NCBI GenBank assembly: GCA_034408745.1
Contig: JAWXCM010000213.1
Location: 1-44,961, forward strand
Origin: JAWXCM01 sp034408745
Lineage (GTDB): Bacteria; Acidobacteriota; Terriglobia; Bryobacterales; Bryobacteraceae
Reading direction: 5' to 3'
Length of the DNA stretch: 44,961 nucleotides
In this document: piece after piece, positions 17,073 to 26,650 of the stretch
How the letters are laid out: each line of letters starts with the position of its first letter
Position numbering within the stretch: the first letter of the stretch is position 1
Position numbers and translations under genes: made by a program
Notes under the pieces: generated by a model
The model's database searches: none
Seen by the model: the letters and a program-made list of their open reading frames with translations, nothing else
Told to the model about the DNA's origin: nothing

Positions 17073-17257
17073 GTCGCGCCGGGCCTCAACGTCGGCTACG
17101 TGACTGGCTCCGGCGACGAGGTTCCGCAGGCTCTGGAAAACCTGGGCCTGAAAGTCCCCTTCCTGTCCTCAGCCGACCTCGCCTCCGGCAATCTCGCGCG
17201 CTTCCACGCCATCCTTCTGGGCGTCCGAGCCTACGCCGCACGGGAGGACTTGAAGGC
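17073..17257 (+). pseudogene. Fragment of a PIG-L/LmbE-like deacetylase, C-terminal region
   Basis: The plus-strand frame reads APGLNVGYVTGSGDEVPQAL, then NLGLKVPFLSSADLASGNLA, then RFHAILLGVRAYAAREDLK, matching the second (amidotransferase-like) domain of the large secreted PIG-L deacetylases common in Acidobacteria. Only about 60 codons remain. The metal-binding deacetylase domain is absent, and the rest of the domain is lost after the ED at the right edge. The ATPase gene begins on its left flank, so the island probably cut the gene. Confidence 0.65.
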
Positions 17258-17355
17258 ACGCCTACGCCTTTTACCGGCAGCTCCCGGAACGAGTACCCGG
17301 CGCGTATCGCATTATCTCGAACCTGGTCAGCCTGGCGAAACAGCCCGCGCGGTAA
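17254..17355 (+). pseudogene. C-terminal fragment of an unidentified protein
   Basis: A different frame from the PIG-L fragment reads AYAFYRQLPERVPGAYRIIS and then NLVSLAKQPAR before a TAA at 17353-17355. Its composition (Tyr, Arg, Pro with amphipathic spacing) looks like a true protein end, not a shadow. The switch of frame at about 17254-17260 suggests a deletion junction between two genes. I cannot name the family. Confidence 0.35.
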
Positions 17356-17403
17356 CCCGGCGGGAGGCACGGGGTTTGGGTTTCGTACCATGGAAGTTTC
17401 AGC

Positions 17404-18684
17404 ATGGACAAGCGCATCTCTCCGGCTTCCCGCCTTGAAGGCAGTGTTCTCCTCCCTGGCGACAAATCGGTCTCACACCGGTACGCCATGATCTCCGCAA
17501 TCGCCGAGGGGAAATCGAAGCTGCACAACTATTCCACTGGCGCCGACTGCCAGTCCACCCTGTACTGCCTGCGCGGTCTCGGCATCGAATGGACCAAAGA
17601 CGGCAATGTCGTCGAGATTGAGGGCCGTGGCCTCGACGGGCTGCGGGCTCCGTTGGCCAACCTGGACGCGGGCAACTCCGGATCCACCATCCGCATGATC
17701 TCGGGAATTCTTGCCGCTCAGCCGTTCACCTCGACGCTCGAAGGCGATGAGTCGCTCTCGCGCCGTCCCATGGAACGCGTGATGAAGCCGCTCCGCGAGA
17801 TGGGTGCGAATCTGGAAGCGCGCGACGGCAAGTATCCGCCGCTAACCATCCACGGCGGGCCACTGAAGCCCATCGAGTACACCCTCCCGGTCGCCAGCGC
17901 ACAGGTGAAGAGCTGCGTTCTGCTCGCTGGACTTTTCGCGCCAGGCGCCACGACCGTCAACGAAGCCATCGTCACGCGAGACCACACCGAACTGGCACTC
18001 CGCGAGTTTGGAGCCGAGGTCACTTCGCGCCGCGGAGCCATCACCGTGCAGGGTCGGCCGACACTCACCGGCAAGGAATTGCTGGTCCCGGGCGATATCT
18101 CGTCCTCGGCCTTTTTCCTGGTAGCGGCCTGCATTATTCCCGGTTCCAGGCTGCTGATGCGCGCCGTCGGCCTGAACCCGACCCGCACCGCACTGATCGA
18201 CTTCCTGGTCGCGATGGGCGCTAAAATCCGCGTCGTCGACGTGAAGAGCACCGGTGGCGAGCTGGTGGGCAACATCGAAATCACTGGCGGCGACATCACC
18301 GGCGGCACCATCGAAGGGGCCACCACAGCCGCGCTGATCGACGAGATTCCGGTCCTGGCAGTGCTCGGAGCCAGAAGCCGTAACGGGCTGACCGTGAAGG
18401 ACGCCTCGGAGTTGCGCGTCAAAGAAACCGACCGCATCGCCACGGTCGCTGATAATTTCCAGCGTATGGGCGTCACCGTGGAAACAGCCGCCGACGGCTT
18501 CCACATCCCAGGCGGCCAGAAGTTTGCAGCCGCGGAGCTCGATTCCTGCGGCGACCACCGCATCGCGATGGCCTTCAGCGTCGCGGCGCTGGCTGCTGAA
18601 GGGGACTGCACCATCCATAACGCGGAAGCCGCATCGGTTTCCTATTCGGAATTTTTCGACACTCTGCACGCTCTCCGGGCATGA
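17404..18684 (+). CDS. aroA: 3-phosphoshikimate 1-carboxyvinyltransferase (EPSP synthase)
   Basis: 426 residues, full length for EPSP synthase, which joins phosphoenolpyruvate to shikimate-3-phosphate, the sixth step of chorismate synthesis in the cytoplasm. Signature motifs are present: LPGDKSVSHRYAMI at the N-terminus (substrate-binding Lys and Ser-Arg), LDAGNSGSTIRMISG, RVKETDRI and DSCGDHRIAMAF. The start ATG at 17404 has GGAAG seven bases upstream; a nearer upstream ATG at 17391 is out of frame. The stop overlaps the start of the next gene by four bases (ATGA), so the two are translationally coupled although their pathways differ. Confidence 0.97.
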   Translation: MDKRISPASRLEGSVLLPGDKSVSHRYAMISAIAEGKSKLHNYSTGADCQSTLYCLRGLGIEWTKDGNVVEIEGRGLDGLRAPLANLDAGNSGSTIRMISGILAAQPFTSTLEGDESLSRRPMERVMKPLREMGANLEARDGKYPPLTIHGGPLKPIEYTLPVASAQVKSCVLLAGLFAPGATTVNEAIVTRDHTELALREFGAEVTSRRGAITVQGRPTLTGKELLVPGDISSSAFFLVAACIIPGSRLLMRAVGLNPTRTALIDFLVAMGAKIRVVDVKSTGGELVGNIEITGGDITGGTIEGATTAALIDEIPVLAVLGARSRNGLTVKDASELRVKETDRIATVADNFQRMGVTVETAADGFHIPGGQKFAAAELDSCGDHRIAMAFSVAALAAEGDCTIHNAEAASVSYSEFFDTLHALRA

Positions 18685-21137
18685 GATATCTCTGCATTCA
18701 CGGGCACTTCTACCAGCCGCCGCGCGAAAACCCGTGGCTGGAGGCAATCGAGCTACAGGATTCCGCCTACCCGTACCACGACTGGAATGAGAGAATCACG
18801 GCCGAGTGCTACGCGCCAAACGGGGCCGCGCGCATCCTCGACAGCGAGCGGCGCATCACCACCATTCACAACAACTACAGCCGCATCAGCTTTAACTTCG
18901 GCCCAACGCTGCTGGCGTGGGCGAAGGACAAGGCACCCGGTCTCTATGGCATGATCCTCGACGCCGACCAGGCGAGCGCCGATTATTTCTCCGGCCATGG
19001 TTCGGCCATCGCCCAGGCTTACAACCACATCATCCTGCCTCTGGCAAATGCGCGTGACAAGTACACGCAAATCCACTGGGGCATTGAGGATTTCCGCGCG
19101 CGCTTCGGACGCGACCCCGAAGGCATGTGGCTCGCCGAAACGGCCGTCGATATCGAGTCGCTGGACTTGATGGCCGGGTTCGGGATCAACTTCACCATCC
19201 TGGCCCCGCATCAGGCGCACCTGACGCGTAGTATCGGCGCGCTGGAATGGGTGGACGTGACAGGTGGACGCATCGACCCGACACGTGCGTATCGCTGCTC
19301 ACTGCCTTCAGGCCGCACCATCGCCATCTTCTTCTATGACGGTCCGGTGTCGAGGGCGGTGGCGTTCGAAGGCCTGCTCAACAACGGCGAGACGTTCGCC
19401 AAACGGCTGCAGACCGCCTACTCGTCCTCACGGTCCTGGGACGAACTCGCACATATCGCAACCGACGGCGAGAGCTACGGGCATCACCACCGATACGGCG
19501 AAATGGCGCTGGCGCGGGCGTTGCAGGAGATAGAGCAAAGCGGCGCCGCACGCCTCACCAACTACGGCGAGTTCCTGGAACTGCATCCGCCTGTGCAGGA
19601 AGTAGAGATCTACGAGAACACCGCATGGAGTTGCGCGCATGGAGTCGGCCGGTGGAAAGAGGACTGCGGCTGCAACTCTGGCGGCCGGCCGGGATGGAAC
19701 CAGCAGTGGCGAGGTCCGCTGCGGGACGCGCTGGACTGGCTGCGTGACGAAGTGGCGCCACTCTTTGAGGCGCGCATGTCGGCCTGCGTTCACGATCCCT
19801 GGACGGCCCGCAATGAATACATTGGCGTCGTGCTGGACCGGTCAGCGGAGTGCCGCTCGGATTTCCTGCTCCAGCACGCCCGCCGAATACTAACCGCCGC
19901 GGAAGAAACGGAGCTGTGGAAGCTGCTGGAAATGCAGCGCCACGCCATGTTGATGTACACCAGTTGCGGCTGGTTCTTCGATGAGCTCTCCGGCATTGAG
20001 ACCGTGCAGGTGATCCAGTACGCCGGGCGAGTCGTGCAGCTGGCCCAGGAGCTTTTTGGACTCGCCGCCGAGGGCGAAGCAACGCTCGAAACCAAATTCC
20101 TGCAACGCCTGTCGCTCGCCAAAAGCAATCTTGCCGAGGAGCGGGACGGCGCCCTGATTTATGAGAAGTGCGTTCGGCCGGCGCTGGTGGATTTGTGCAA
20201 AGTCGGCGCGCATTACGGCATCAGCTCGCTCTTCCTTCCGTATGCGGAGTACACGGAAGTTTACAGCTATATCGTGCACCGGATGGACGTCCGGCAGTTC
20301 GAAACGGGCCGTTTTCGCATGGTGATCGGGCGGGCGAAGCTCACCTCGAAGATCACTCAGGAACCGGGCGATCTGACCTACGGCGTATTGCACTTCGGCG
20401 ATCACAATCTGCACGGCGGAGTTCGCGAATTTCGGGGTGAGCCTGAGTATGACCGGCTGGTTAGCGAGACGTCCCAGGCCTTCTCGCGAGCCGACATTCC
20501 CGCCGTTATCCGCGCTTTCGACCGTGGTTTCGGAACCGATACATACTCACTGAAATCCCTCTTCCGCGATGAGCAGCGCAACACGCTGAGCCGCATCCTT
20601 CTGTCAACCCTCGACGAAGCGGAGAGTGTGTACCGGCAGCTGTATGAACATCACGCACCGCTCATGCGCTTCCTGGTGGACCTCAAGACCCCGTTGCCAA
20701 AGGCCTTCCAGACAACGGCGGAGTACGCGCTGAACAGCCACCTGCGCAGGGCTCTGGCAGCTGAGGAACTGGACCATTCGCGAGTGCGCACGCTGCTGGA
20801 AGAAGCGAAACTGGCGAATGTGGAGCTCGACACCACAACGCTGGAGTTCACCTTGCGGAAGGCCATTGAAACCCGCGCCACCCGATTGCGGGAAGAACCT
20901 CTGGATTTGGGGCGGCTCGCCGCCTTGCTGCAGGCCGTGAATTTCAGCCAGACACTGCCATTTCCCATCACGTTATGGACCGTGCAGAACGACTGCCACG
21001 ACATGCTGTGTGAGTTCTACCCCCACATGGAGGCGCGGGCGCGCTTCTCTGAAGGCGATGGAGAAGCAATGCGCTGGCTGAGCGACTTCCGGGACCTGGC
21101 TGTCAAGCTCTCCTTCCGCCTCGACGTCACTGGATAA
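18681..21137 (+). CDS. Glycoside hydrolase family 57-like protein with DUF3536
   Basis: 818 residues. The N-terminal GH57 domain begins CIHGHFYQPPRENPWLE, carries TAECYAPNGAARI and HNNYSRISFNFGPTLLAW, and later EGMWLAETAVD, the usual layout of GH57 (beta/alpha)7 barrels acting on alpha-glucans. The C-terminal half is the DUF3536 region, known in Acidobacteria, Cyanobacteria and Deltaproteobacteria. ATG at 18681 overlaps the aroA stop. It lies next to treY, which fits a role in glycogen or maltodextrin handling, but no activity has been established for the DUF3536 class. No signal peptide, so probably cytoplasmic. Confidence 0.88.
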   Translation: MRYLCIHGHFYQPPRENPWLEAIELQDSAYPYHDWNERITAECYAPNGAARILDSERRITTIHNNYSRISFNFGPTLLAWAKDKAPGLYGMILDADQASADYFSGHGSAIAQAYNHIILPLANARDKYTQIHWGIEDFRARFGRDPEGMWLAETAVDIESLDLMAGFGINFTILAPHQAHLTRSIGALEWVDVTGGRIDPTRAYRCSLPSGRTIAIFFYDGPVSRAVAFEGLLNNGETFAKRLQTAYSSSRSWDELAHIATDGESYGHHHRYGEMALARALQEIEQSGAARLTNYGEFLELHPPVQEVEIYENTAWSCAHGVGRWKEDCGCNSGGRPGWNQQWRGPLRDALDWLRDEVAPLFEARMSACVHDPWTARNEYIGVVLDRSAECRSDFLLQHARRILTAAEETELWKLLEMQRHAMLMYTSCGWFFDELSGIETVQVIQYAGRVVQLAQELFGLAAEGEATLETKFLQRLSLAKSNLAEERDGALIYEKCVRPALVDLCKVGAHYGISSLFLPYAEYTEVYSYIVHRMDVRQFETGRFRMVIGRAKLTSKITQEPGDLTYGVLHFGDHNLHGGVREFRGEPEYDRLVSETSQAFSRADIPAVIRAFDRGFGTDTYSLKSLFRDEQRNTLSRILLSTLDEAESVYRQLYEHHAPLMRFLVDLKTPLPKAFQTTAEYALNSHLRRALAAEELDHSRVRTLLEEAKLANVELDTTTLEFTLRKAIETRATRLREEPLDLGRLAALLQAVNFSQTLPFPITLWTVQNDCHDMLCEFYPHMEARARFSEGDGEAMRWLSDFRDLAVKLSFRLDVTG

Positions 21138-21217
21138 TTTCGGTTAGCCTGAGTTTTTTCGCCATCGGGAGCGCAACAACATCAGCCGCATCCTGGTCTC
21201 ACCCTCGACCAGACGGA

Positions 21218-23734
21218 ATGAAAATCCCAACAGCAACTTACCGGGTCCAGTTCAACAAGGATTTCCGGTTCCAGCATGCGATCGATATCGTGCCGCGGCT
21301 ACACCGGCTCGGAATCTCCCACCTGTACGCCTCGCCCATCTTCGCGGCGCGGCCCGGCAGTCAGCACGGCTATGACGTCACGGACGCCAACCGTCTGAAT
21401 CCCGAACTCGGTCCGCCGGAGGACTTCGACCGGCTCTCGGAGACACTGCACAGTCACGGCATGGGAATGGTTCTCGACATCGTGCCAAACCATATGGCCG
21501 CCAGTCCCGCCAACGCGTGGTGGATGGATGTGCTGGAGAATGGCTCGGCCTCCCGGTTCGCCGGATACTTTGGCGTGAACTGGAACGCCGCGCAGGATAC
21601 GTCGGAAGGCAAGATCTTCCTGCCGATCCTGGGTGACGTCTATGGCTCGGTGCTGGAAAAAGGCGAACTCCGGCTGAGTTGCGAAGAGGGCCGTCTCTAC
21701 CTGAACTACTGGGAAACGCGCCTCCCTGTTGGGCCGCCGAGCTACGCCAAAATCCTCAAGCCGCTGCCGGACAAACTCGCTTCAAACCCGGAAGTGCGGC
21801 TGCTCGTCGACACCATGGACCGCCTGCCTTCACGCACGGCGACGGAATGGGAGACACTCGAACGCCGCGAGTCGGACAAGGAAAACGTGAAGCGGCGGGT
21901 GGCGCAGCTGGCGGAGTCGCTGCCCGGATTTCGCGAGCACATCGGGCGGCGCCTGTCGCAACTCAACGGCATACCGGGCGAGCCCTCCAGCTTCGACGCG
22001 CTGCACCGCATCCTCGAAGAGCAACCGTGGCGGCTGGCGTACTGGATGGTGGCACGAGACCGGATCAATTACCGCCGCTTCTTCGATGTGTCTGAGCTGA
22101 TCGGCATCCGGGTCGAGAATCCGGAGGTTTTCCAGGCCACCCATGAACTCATCTTCCGGTTGCTGCGCGAAGATAAGATCGAGGGGCTGCGCATCGATCA
22201 CATCGACGGACTGAACGACCCGGCTGGCTACCTGGAGCGCCTGCCCCGGGACGTCTACACCGTAGCCGAGAAGATCCTCGTCGGCACGGAGCAGCTGCCC
22301 GCCTCATGGCCGATCCACGGGACCAGCGGATATGACTTCCTGGGTTACGCCAATTCGCTGTACGTGAGCGCCGACGGGTGGAACCGGCTCGACTGGCTGT
22401 ACCGGGATGTCATTGGGTTCGTTTCGTCACGCGAGGACGTCGAGTACGACCGCAAGCGGCTGGCGCTGCGCACCCTCTTTCCGGGTGAACTGGCCGATCT
22501 GGGAGCGAGTCTCGCCGCGCTCGCCGAGTGCGACCGCCACGCCCGCGACCTCAGTCCGCACGACATCATCCGCGCACTCCGGGAGATCACGGCGAACCTG
22601 CGGGTGTACCGCACCTACACCCGCGACACTGAGGTTTCAGAGACCGACCGGCACCATATCGACCACGCCAAAGATGCGGCCCTGCAGCGCATGGCCGGCG
22701 CGATCGACGCGCAGGCATTCGACTTTGCTTCGCGGGTCCTGACGCTCCGTTTCCGGCCCCGTATGAGCGCGGCGGAAAAGGACGAATGGCTTTGTTTGGT
22801 ACGGCGCTGGCAGCAGCTCAGCGGCCCGGTGATGGCCAAAGGCGTCGAGGATTCCACGTTCTACGTCTACAACCGTCTCGTCTCGCTCAACGAAGTCGGC
22901 GGTCTGCCCCGACCCGTGGGCACGGAAGAGATGCACCGCTTTCTTGCCGGCCGGGCGCTCCAGTCGCCCGCTGCTATGAACGCCACGTCCACACACGACA
23001 CCAAGCGAAGCGAGGACGTCCGCGCGCGCATTCACGTACTCTCCGAAATCCCCGAGCAGTGGATTCGAGCCGTCACGCGCTGGCGCCGAATGATGCAGGA
23101 CCGGCGCGGTCCGGTCGACGGTAACGAGGAATATTTCATCTACCAGAACCTGCTCGGCGCATGGCCGCTGGACAACGCCGAGGTGCCGGCTTTCCGCGAA
23201 CGCTTCCGCGCGTATGTGACGAAGGCCGCCCGCGAGGCTCGGGTACACACCACATGGGTGCGGCCGAACCAGGAGCACGAGGCCGCTCTGCACTCCTTCG
23301 CCGATCTGCTGTTCGAAGACCAGAAGTTCCAGCAGTCCTTCCAGCCACTGCGGGAGCTGGTGTCGTTCTATGGCGCTATGAACTCGCTTTCACAGACTTT
23401 GCTGAAAATTACCGCGCCGGGAGTGCCCGATTTCTACCGCGGGACCATTACATGGGACTTCAGTCTGGTGGACCCGGACAACCGGCGGCCCGTGGACTTT
23501 GCCCCGCTCACCGATTTCGCGGAGCCAGCTCGTGCGCTGCTGGACCACTGGCGCGATGGCCGGGCAAAGGTGTATCTCACCGAACGCGCCTTGGCCTTCC
23601 GTGCCGCCAATCGCGCATTGTTCGACAGCGGCGACTACATTCCGGTCGAGGTTCGGGGCAAGCGCGCCGATCACCTGTCGCATTCCTGCGGCGCGCCGGA
23701 GACGTGTGGACGCTGGTTGCCGTGCCTCGTCTGA
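21218..23734 (+). CDS. treY: Malto-oligosyltrehalose synthase, frameshifted near the C-terminus
   Basis: The frame encodes 838 residues of TreY, the GH13 enzyme that turns the reducing end of a maltodextrin into an alpha,alpha-1,1 (trehalose) linkage. Motifs: PTATYRVQFNKDFRF at the start, HGYDVTDANRLNPELG, VLDIVPNHMA, the nucleophile region GLRIDHIDGL, GTSGYDF and ATSTHDTKRSEDVRAR. The last 20 residues (after RADHL) do not fit the family. The expected ending (VAFLRRAGDVWTLVAVPRLT) is found in another frame starting at 23677, so one base, most simply a G of CTGGTC, is missing. The repaired protein would be about 905 residues. treZ is not in the window. Confidence 0.92.
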   Translation: MKIPTATYRVQFNKDFRFQHAIDIVPRLHRLGISHLYASPIFAARPGSQHGYDVTDANRLNPELGPPEDFDRLSETLHSHGMGMVLDIVPNHMAASPANAWWMDVLENGSASRFAGYFGVNWNAAQDTSEGKIFLPILGDVYGSVLEKGELRLSCEEGRLYLNYWETRLPVGPPSYAKILKPLPDKLASNPEVRLLVDTMDRLPSRTATEWETLERRESDKENVKRRVAQLAESLPGFREHIGRRLSQLNGIPGEPSSFDALHRILEEQPWRLAYWMVARDRINYRRFFDVSELIGIRVENPEVFQATHELIFRLLREDKIEGLRIDHIDGLNDPAGYLERLPRDVYTVAEKILVGTEQLPASWPIHGTSGYDFLGYANSLYVSADGWNRLDWLYRDVIGFVSSREDVEYDRKRLALRTLFPGELADLGASLAALAECDRHARDLSPHDIIRALREITANLRVYRTYTRDTEVSETDRHHIDHAKDAALQRMAGAIDAQAFDFASRVLTLRFRPRMSAAEKDEWLCLVRRWQQLSGPVMAKGVEDSTFYVYNRLVSLNEVGGLPRPVGTEEMHRFLAGRALQSPAAMNATSTHDTKRSEDVRARIHVLSEIPEQWIRAVTRWRRMMQDRRGPVDGNEEYFIYQNLLGAWPLDNAEVPAFRERFRAYVTKAAREARVHTTWVRPNQEHEAALHSFADLLFEDQKFQQSFQPLRELVSFYGAMNSLSQTLLKITAPGVPDFYRGTITWDFSLVDPDNRRPVDFAPLTDFAEPARALLDHWRDGRAKVYLTERALAFRAANRALFDSGDYIPVEVRGKRADHLSHSCGAPETCGRWLPCLV

Positions 23735-23934
23735 CCGCGCAGCTTTCGGGCACGCACCGCTTTCCGGTGGGCCAGCGAGCGTGGCTGGATACCGAGCTTG
23801 TATTGCATCCAGCAGCTCCGCTTCGCTGGAAGAATAAACTTACTGATGAGCGCCTGGCGGCGACCGGTGGCGTATTGGCCGCGGCTAAAGTTCTCAGTCA
23901 TTTTCCGGTTGCACTACTGAGTTGCATGAGGTGA
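23677..23934 (+). other. treY: Severed C-terminus of treY in a shifted frame
   Basis: This frame reads VAFLRRAGDVWTLVAVPRLT, then a PVGQRAW-containing stretch and ends FPVALLSCMR before the stop at 23932-23934, which is the normal end of TreY. It continues the treY reading frame if one base is restored near 23677. No separate start or ribosome site is apparent. A sequencing or assembly error, a real mutation, or a -1 slip during translation could each explain it. Confidence 0.85.
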
Positions 23935-23939
23935 TTTGA

Positions 23940-25127
23940 ATGGAAGGACATGCTCCCGATATTGCGTTCGCGATGCTGGTTATCTTCGGCAGCGCCAAAC
24001 TGCTCGCCGAGGTGTTCGAACGGCTGAAGCAACCGGCCATAGTCGGCGAGATTCTCGCAGGCGTACTGATCGGTCCCAGTGTCTTCAACTGGATCCAGCC
24101 GAATGAGGTGCTGACCGCGCTGTCCGAGCTCGGTGTGATGTTCCTGCTGTTTCGAGTCGGGCTCGAAGTGAAGTCGTCGGAGCTGATGAAGGTAGGCGGA
24201 GTCGCGGCGCTGGTAGCGACGCTCGGAGTGATCGTGCCGATGGCGATGGGCTGGGGGATCATGCGCGCGGCAGGGTACCCGCAGGTGGAATCGTTCTTTG
24301 TCGGCGCTGCAATGGTGGCCACCAGCGTGGGGATTACGGCCCAGGTGCTGGCATCTCGCGGACTGCTCCACGTAATCAGCAGCAAGATCATCCTGGCGGC
24401 GGCCGTGATCGACGACGTGCTTGGGCTGATCGTACTGGCGGTCGTGAGCTCGGTGGCACGGGGCGATGTGAACGCGGTGGCAATCGCCACCACAGCGGTG
24501 CTCGCCATCGGGTTCACGGTGCTGATCGCGACTGTAGGGAGCCGTGCCGCCCAGCGCCTGGTTCCGGTGGCAGACAAGAGGCTGATTGCGGCGGAATCGC
24601 AGTTCAATATTGCGCTGGTGGTGCTGTTCGCGCTGTCGGTGCTGGCTCAGTATGCCGGAGTGGCCGCCATTATCGGTGCGTTCCTCGCCGGAATGGCTCT
24701 CGCGGAAAGCGTGGAGCAGCGCGTCCATGACCTGGCCCACGGCATTTCCGAGCTGCTGGTTCCGTTCTTCTTAGCCGGCATCGGACTGGGCCTGGACTTG
24801 TCGGTTTTTGCCGACCGCCGAATCCTGCTGCTCTCCGTCGTGATTCTGATCGCAGCGGTTTTCTCAAAACTGGTTGGATGTGGGCTGGGGGCGTTCCAGC
24901 TGGGCCGCCGGCGCATGCTCCAGATCGGCTGTGGAATGGTGCCTCGCGGCGAGGTCGGGATGGTCGTGGCTCAACTCGGACTAAGCCTCGGAGTGATCGA
25001 GAAGCCAGTCTACGCCATCGTTGTCTTCATGGCCGTGGCGACCACTCTGGTCGCTCCCCCTCTGCTGGCTTCCTCATTTGCCGGAGAGACAGTCTCCGAG
25101 CCGACGGAGCACTTTTCCATAGGTTAA
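23940..25127 (+). CDS. CPA2-type cation/proton antiporter (KefB-like membrane domain)
   Basis: 395 residues with about 11-12 hydrophobic helices. LKQPAIVGEILAGVLIGPSV is the family's N-terminal signature; ALSELGVMFLLFRVGLEVK and AAVIDDVLGLIVL (with the ion-binding Asp pair) are the core helices, and PRGEVGMVVAQLGL is the conserved late motif. It exchanges Na+ or K+ for protons across the cytoplasmic membrane. It lacks the TrkA-N/RCK domain found in full KefB/KefC, so gating by glutathione or NADH is unlikely. The ATG lies six bases after the shifted treY end. Confidence 0.88.
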   Translation: MEGHAPDIAFAMLVIFGSAKLLAEVFERLKQPAIVGEILAGVLIGPSVFNWIQPNEVLTALSELGVMFLLFRVGLEVKSSELMKVGGVAALVATLGVIVPMAMGWGIMRAAGYPQVESFFVGAAMVATSVGITAQVLASRGLLHVISSKIILAAAVIDDVLGLIVLAVVSSVARGDVNAVAIATTAVLAIGFTVLIATVGSRAAQRLVPVADKRLIAAESQFNIALVVLFALSVLAQYAGVAAIIGAFLAGMALAESVEQRVHDLAHGISELLVPFFLAGIGLGLDLSVFADRRILLLSVVILIAAVFSKLVGCGLGAFQLGRRRMLQIGCGMVPRGEVGMVVAQLGLSLGVIEKPVYAIVVFMAVATTLVAPPLLASSFAGETVSEPTEHFSIG

Positions 25128-25387
25128 GGACGCCAATGGGTCGGCGGAGCAAAATTTCTTCGCATCAGCACATAAAAAAGTGCTGAAACTACCCCACGGC
25201 GTCGAAAATTGATGCTATGCTTGTAGATGTACGTCGCTTCTGACGCGCACTCCAAGCCAAGCTTCAACCGGACACAAGGTACAGGTGCTACCCTCGCTCG
25301 TCGATGAGAACGCATCCGTGTCTTACTCACTCCAGTGCTCCCGACGGCAATACCTGCGACGCGACCCTCTCCGTCGTGGAAACGAAT

Positions 25388-25413
25388 TTAGGCATTGTCA
25401 GGAAATAACATTA
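25388..25413 (+). repeat. Left terminal inverted repeat of the ISAzo13-type element
   Basis: 26 bp starting TTAGGCATTGTCAGGAAAT, the reverse complement of 26651-26676 with one mismatch (A for G at position 18). Confidence 0.85.
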
Positions 25414-25447
25414 CCATTGAAGAATGTTTTAGGCTATCGTTTAAGGC

Positions 25448-26650
25448 ATGGATGGCATCGCTGGGGTCCGACAACGATTCGCCGCTCTCGAATCTGTGAT
25501 TGATGAGCGCACCCGTCGGCTTCTGGTGGCGGCCGAGAGTAGCGCATGGGGTGCAGGGGGTATCTCGGTTGTGTCCCAGGCGACTGGGGTTTCCCGACAG
25601 GTGATCCGGCAGGGACTGCGGGAGTTGAAGGAACTCCCGGTAGCTCCCGCGGGACGCATTCGCAGGGCTGGAGGTGGGAGGAAGAAGTCCAGGCAAAAAG
25701 ACCCGTCGCTGGTGGGTGACCTGGAGCGGCTGCTGGAGCCGCTGACTCAGGGGGATCCACAATCCAGTCTGCGGTGGACCTGCAAAAGTGTTCGCAACCT
25801 GGCCGACGAGCTGAAACGACAAGGGCACCAGATAAGCTATCCCGTGGTTGCCGAACTGCTGCACGAACTAGGCTACAGTCTGCAGTCCAGTCGCAAAACG
25901 AAGGAGAGTTCCAGTCACCTCGACCGCAACCAACAATTTGAATACATCAACGCACGGGTCGAGCGCTCAATCAACATGAGTCAGCCCGTCATCTCGGTGG
26001 ACACCAAAAAGAAGGAATTAGCTGGAGATTTCAAGAACCACGGTTCCGATTGGCGACCCAGGGGCGATCCGGAAAAGGCTCAGACGCATGATTTTGCAAT
26101 ACCGGAATTGGGCCGTGTTGCTCCGTATGGCGTCTATGATTTGGCGGCAAACAGCGGCTGGGTGAGCGTGGGATTGGATCACGATACGGCTTCCTTCGCC
26201 GTGGAGACAATTCGCCGCTGGTGGCATGCGATGGGTCAGGAAAGGTATCCGCACGCAAAGCAGTTGCTCATCACAGCCGATGGCGGAGGCAGTAACGGAT
26301 CGCGCCTCCGTCTTTGGAAACTGGAACTCCAGAAACTGGCTGACGAAACCAGGCTCATCATTGCCGTCAGCCACTTCCCTCCTGGCACGAGCAAATGGAA
26401 CAAGATCGAACATCGCTTGTTTTCCTTCATCAGCAAGAACTGGCGTGGACAGCCTTTGACCAGCCTTGAGGTGATCGTGAGCTTGATTGCCGGGACGGCC
26501 ACCAGGAAGGGGCTGAAGGTTCACGCCGAGATCGACGGCCACACCTATCTGCCAGGCACCAAAGTCTCCGAATCCGCAATGGCAGAAATCAACCTCCGGC
26601 GCGACCCGTTTCACAGTGAATGGAACTATGAGATCCATCCCCTTCCCTGA
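25448..26650 (+). CDS. ISAzo13-family transposase
   Basis: 400 residues. The N-terminal half carries a helix-turn-helix (ISVVSQATGVSRQVIRQGLR) followed by SLRWTCKSVRNLADELKRQG and the DDE-type core: ISVDTKKKELAGDFKNHG (first Asp), LLITADGGGSNG (second Asp) and WNKIEHRLFSFISKNW (Glu). These blocks are typical of ISAzo13 family enzymes, which cut and paste their own element. No frameshift or internal stop is present, so it may still be active. The stop lies directly before the right inverted repeat. Confidence 0.9.
   Translation: MDGIAGVRQRFAALESVIDERTRRLLVAAESSAWGAGGISVVSQATGVSRQVIRQGLRELKELPVAPAGRIRRAGGGRKKSRQKDPSLVGDLERLLEPLTQGDPQSSLRWTCKSVRNLADELKRQGHQISYPVVAELLHELGYSLQSSRKTKESSSHLDRNQQFEYINARVERSINMSQPVISVDTKKKELAGDFKNHGSDWRPRGDPEKAQTHDFAIPELGRVAPYGVYDLAANSGWVSVGLDHDTASFAVETIRRWWHAMGQERYPHAKQLLITADGGGSNGSRLRLWKLELQKLADETRLIIAVSHFPPGTSKWNKIEHRLFSFISKNWRGQPLTSLEVIVSLIAGTATRKGLKVHAEIDGHTYLPGTKVSESAMAEINLRRDPFHSEWNYEIHPLP

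Noticed and set aside
25169..25190. A hairpin CAGCAC...GTGCTG after the antiporter gene as a terminator
   Set aside because: Only a six-base stem with an eight-base loop and no T-run after it. This 260-base gap shows no gene or other clear feature.
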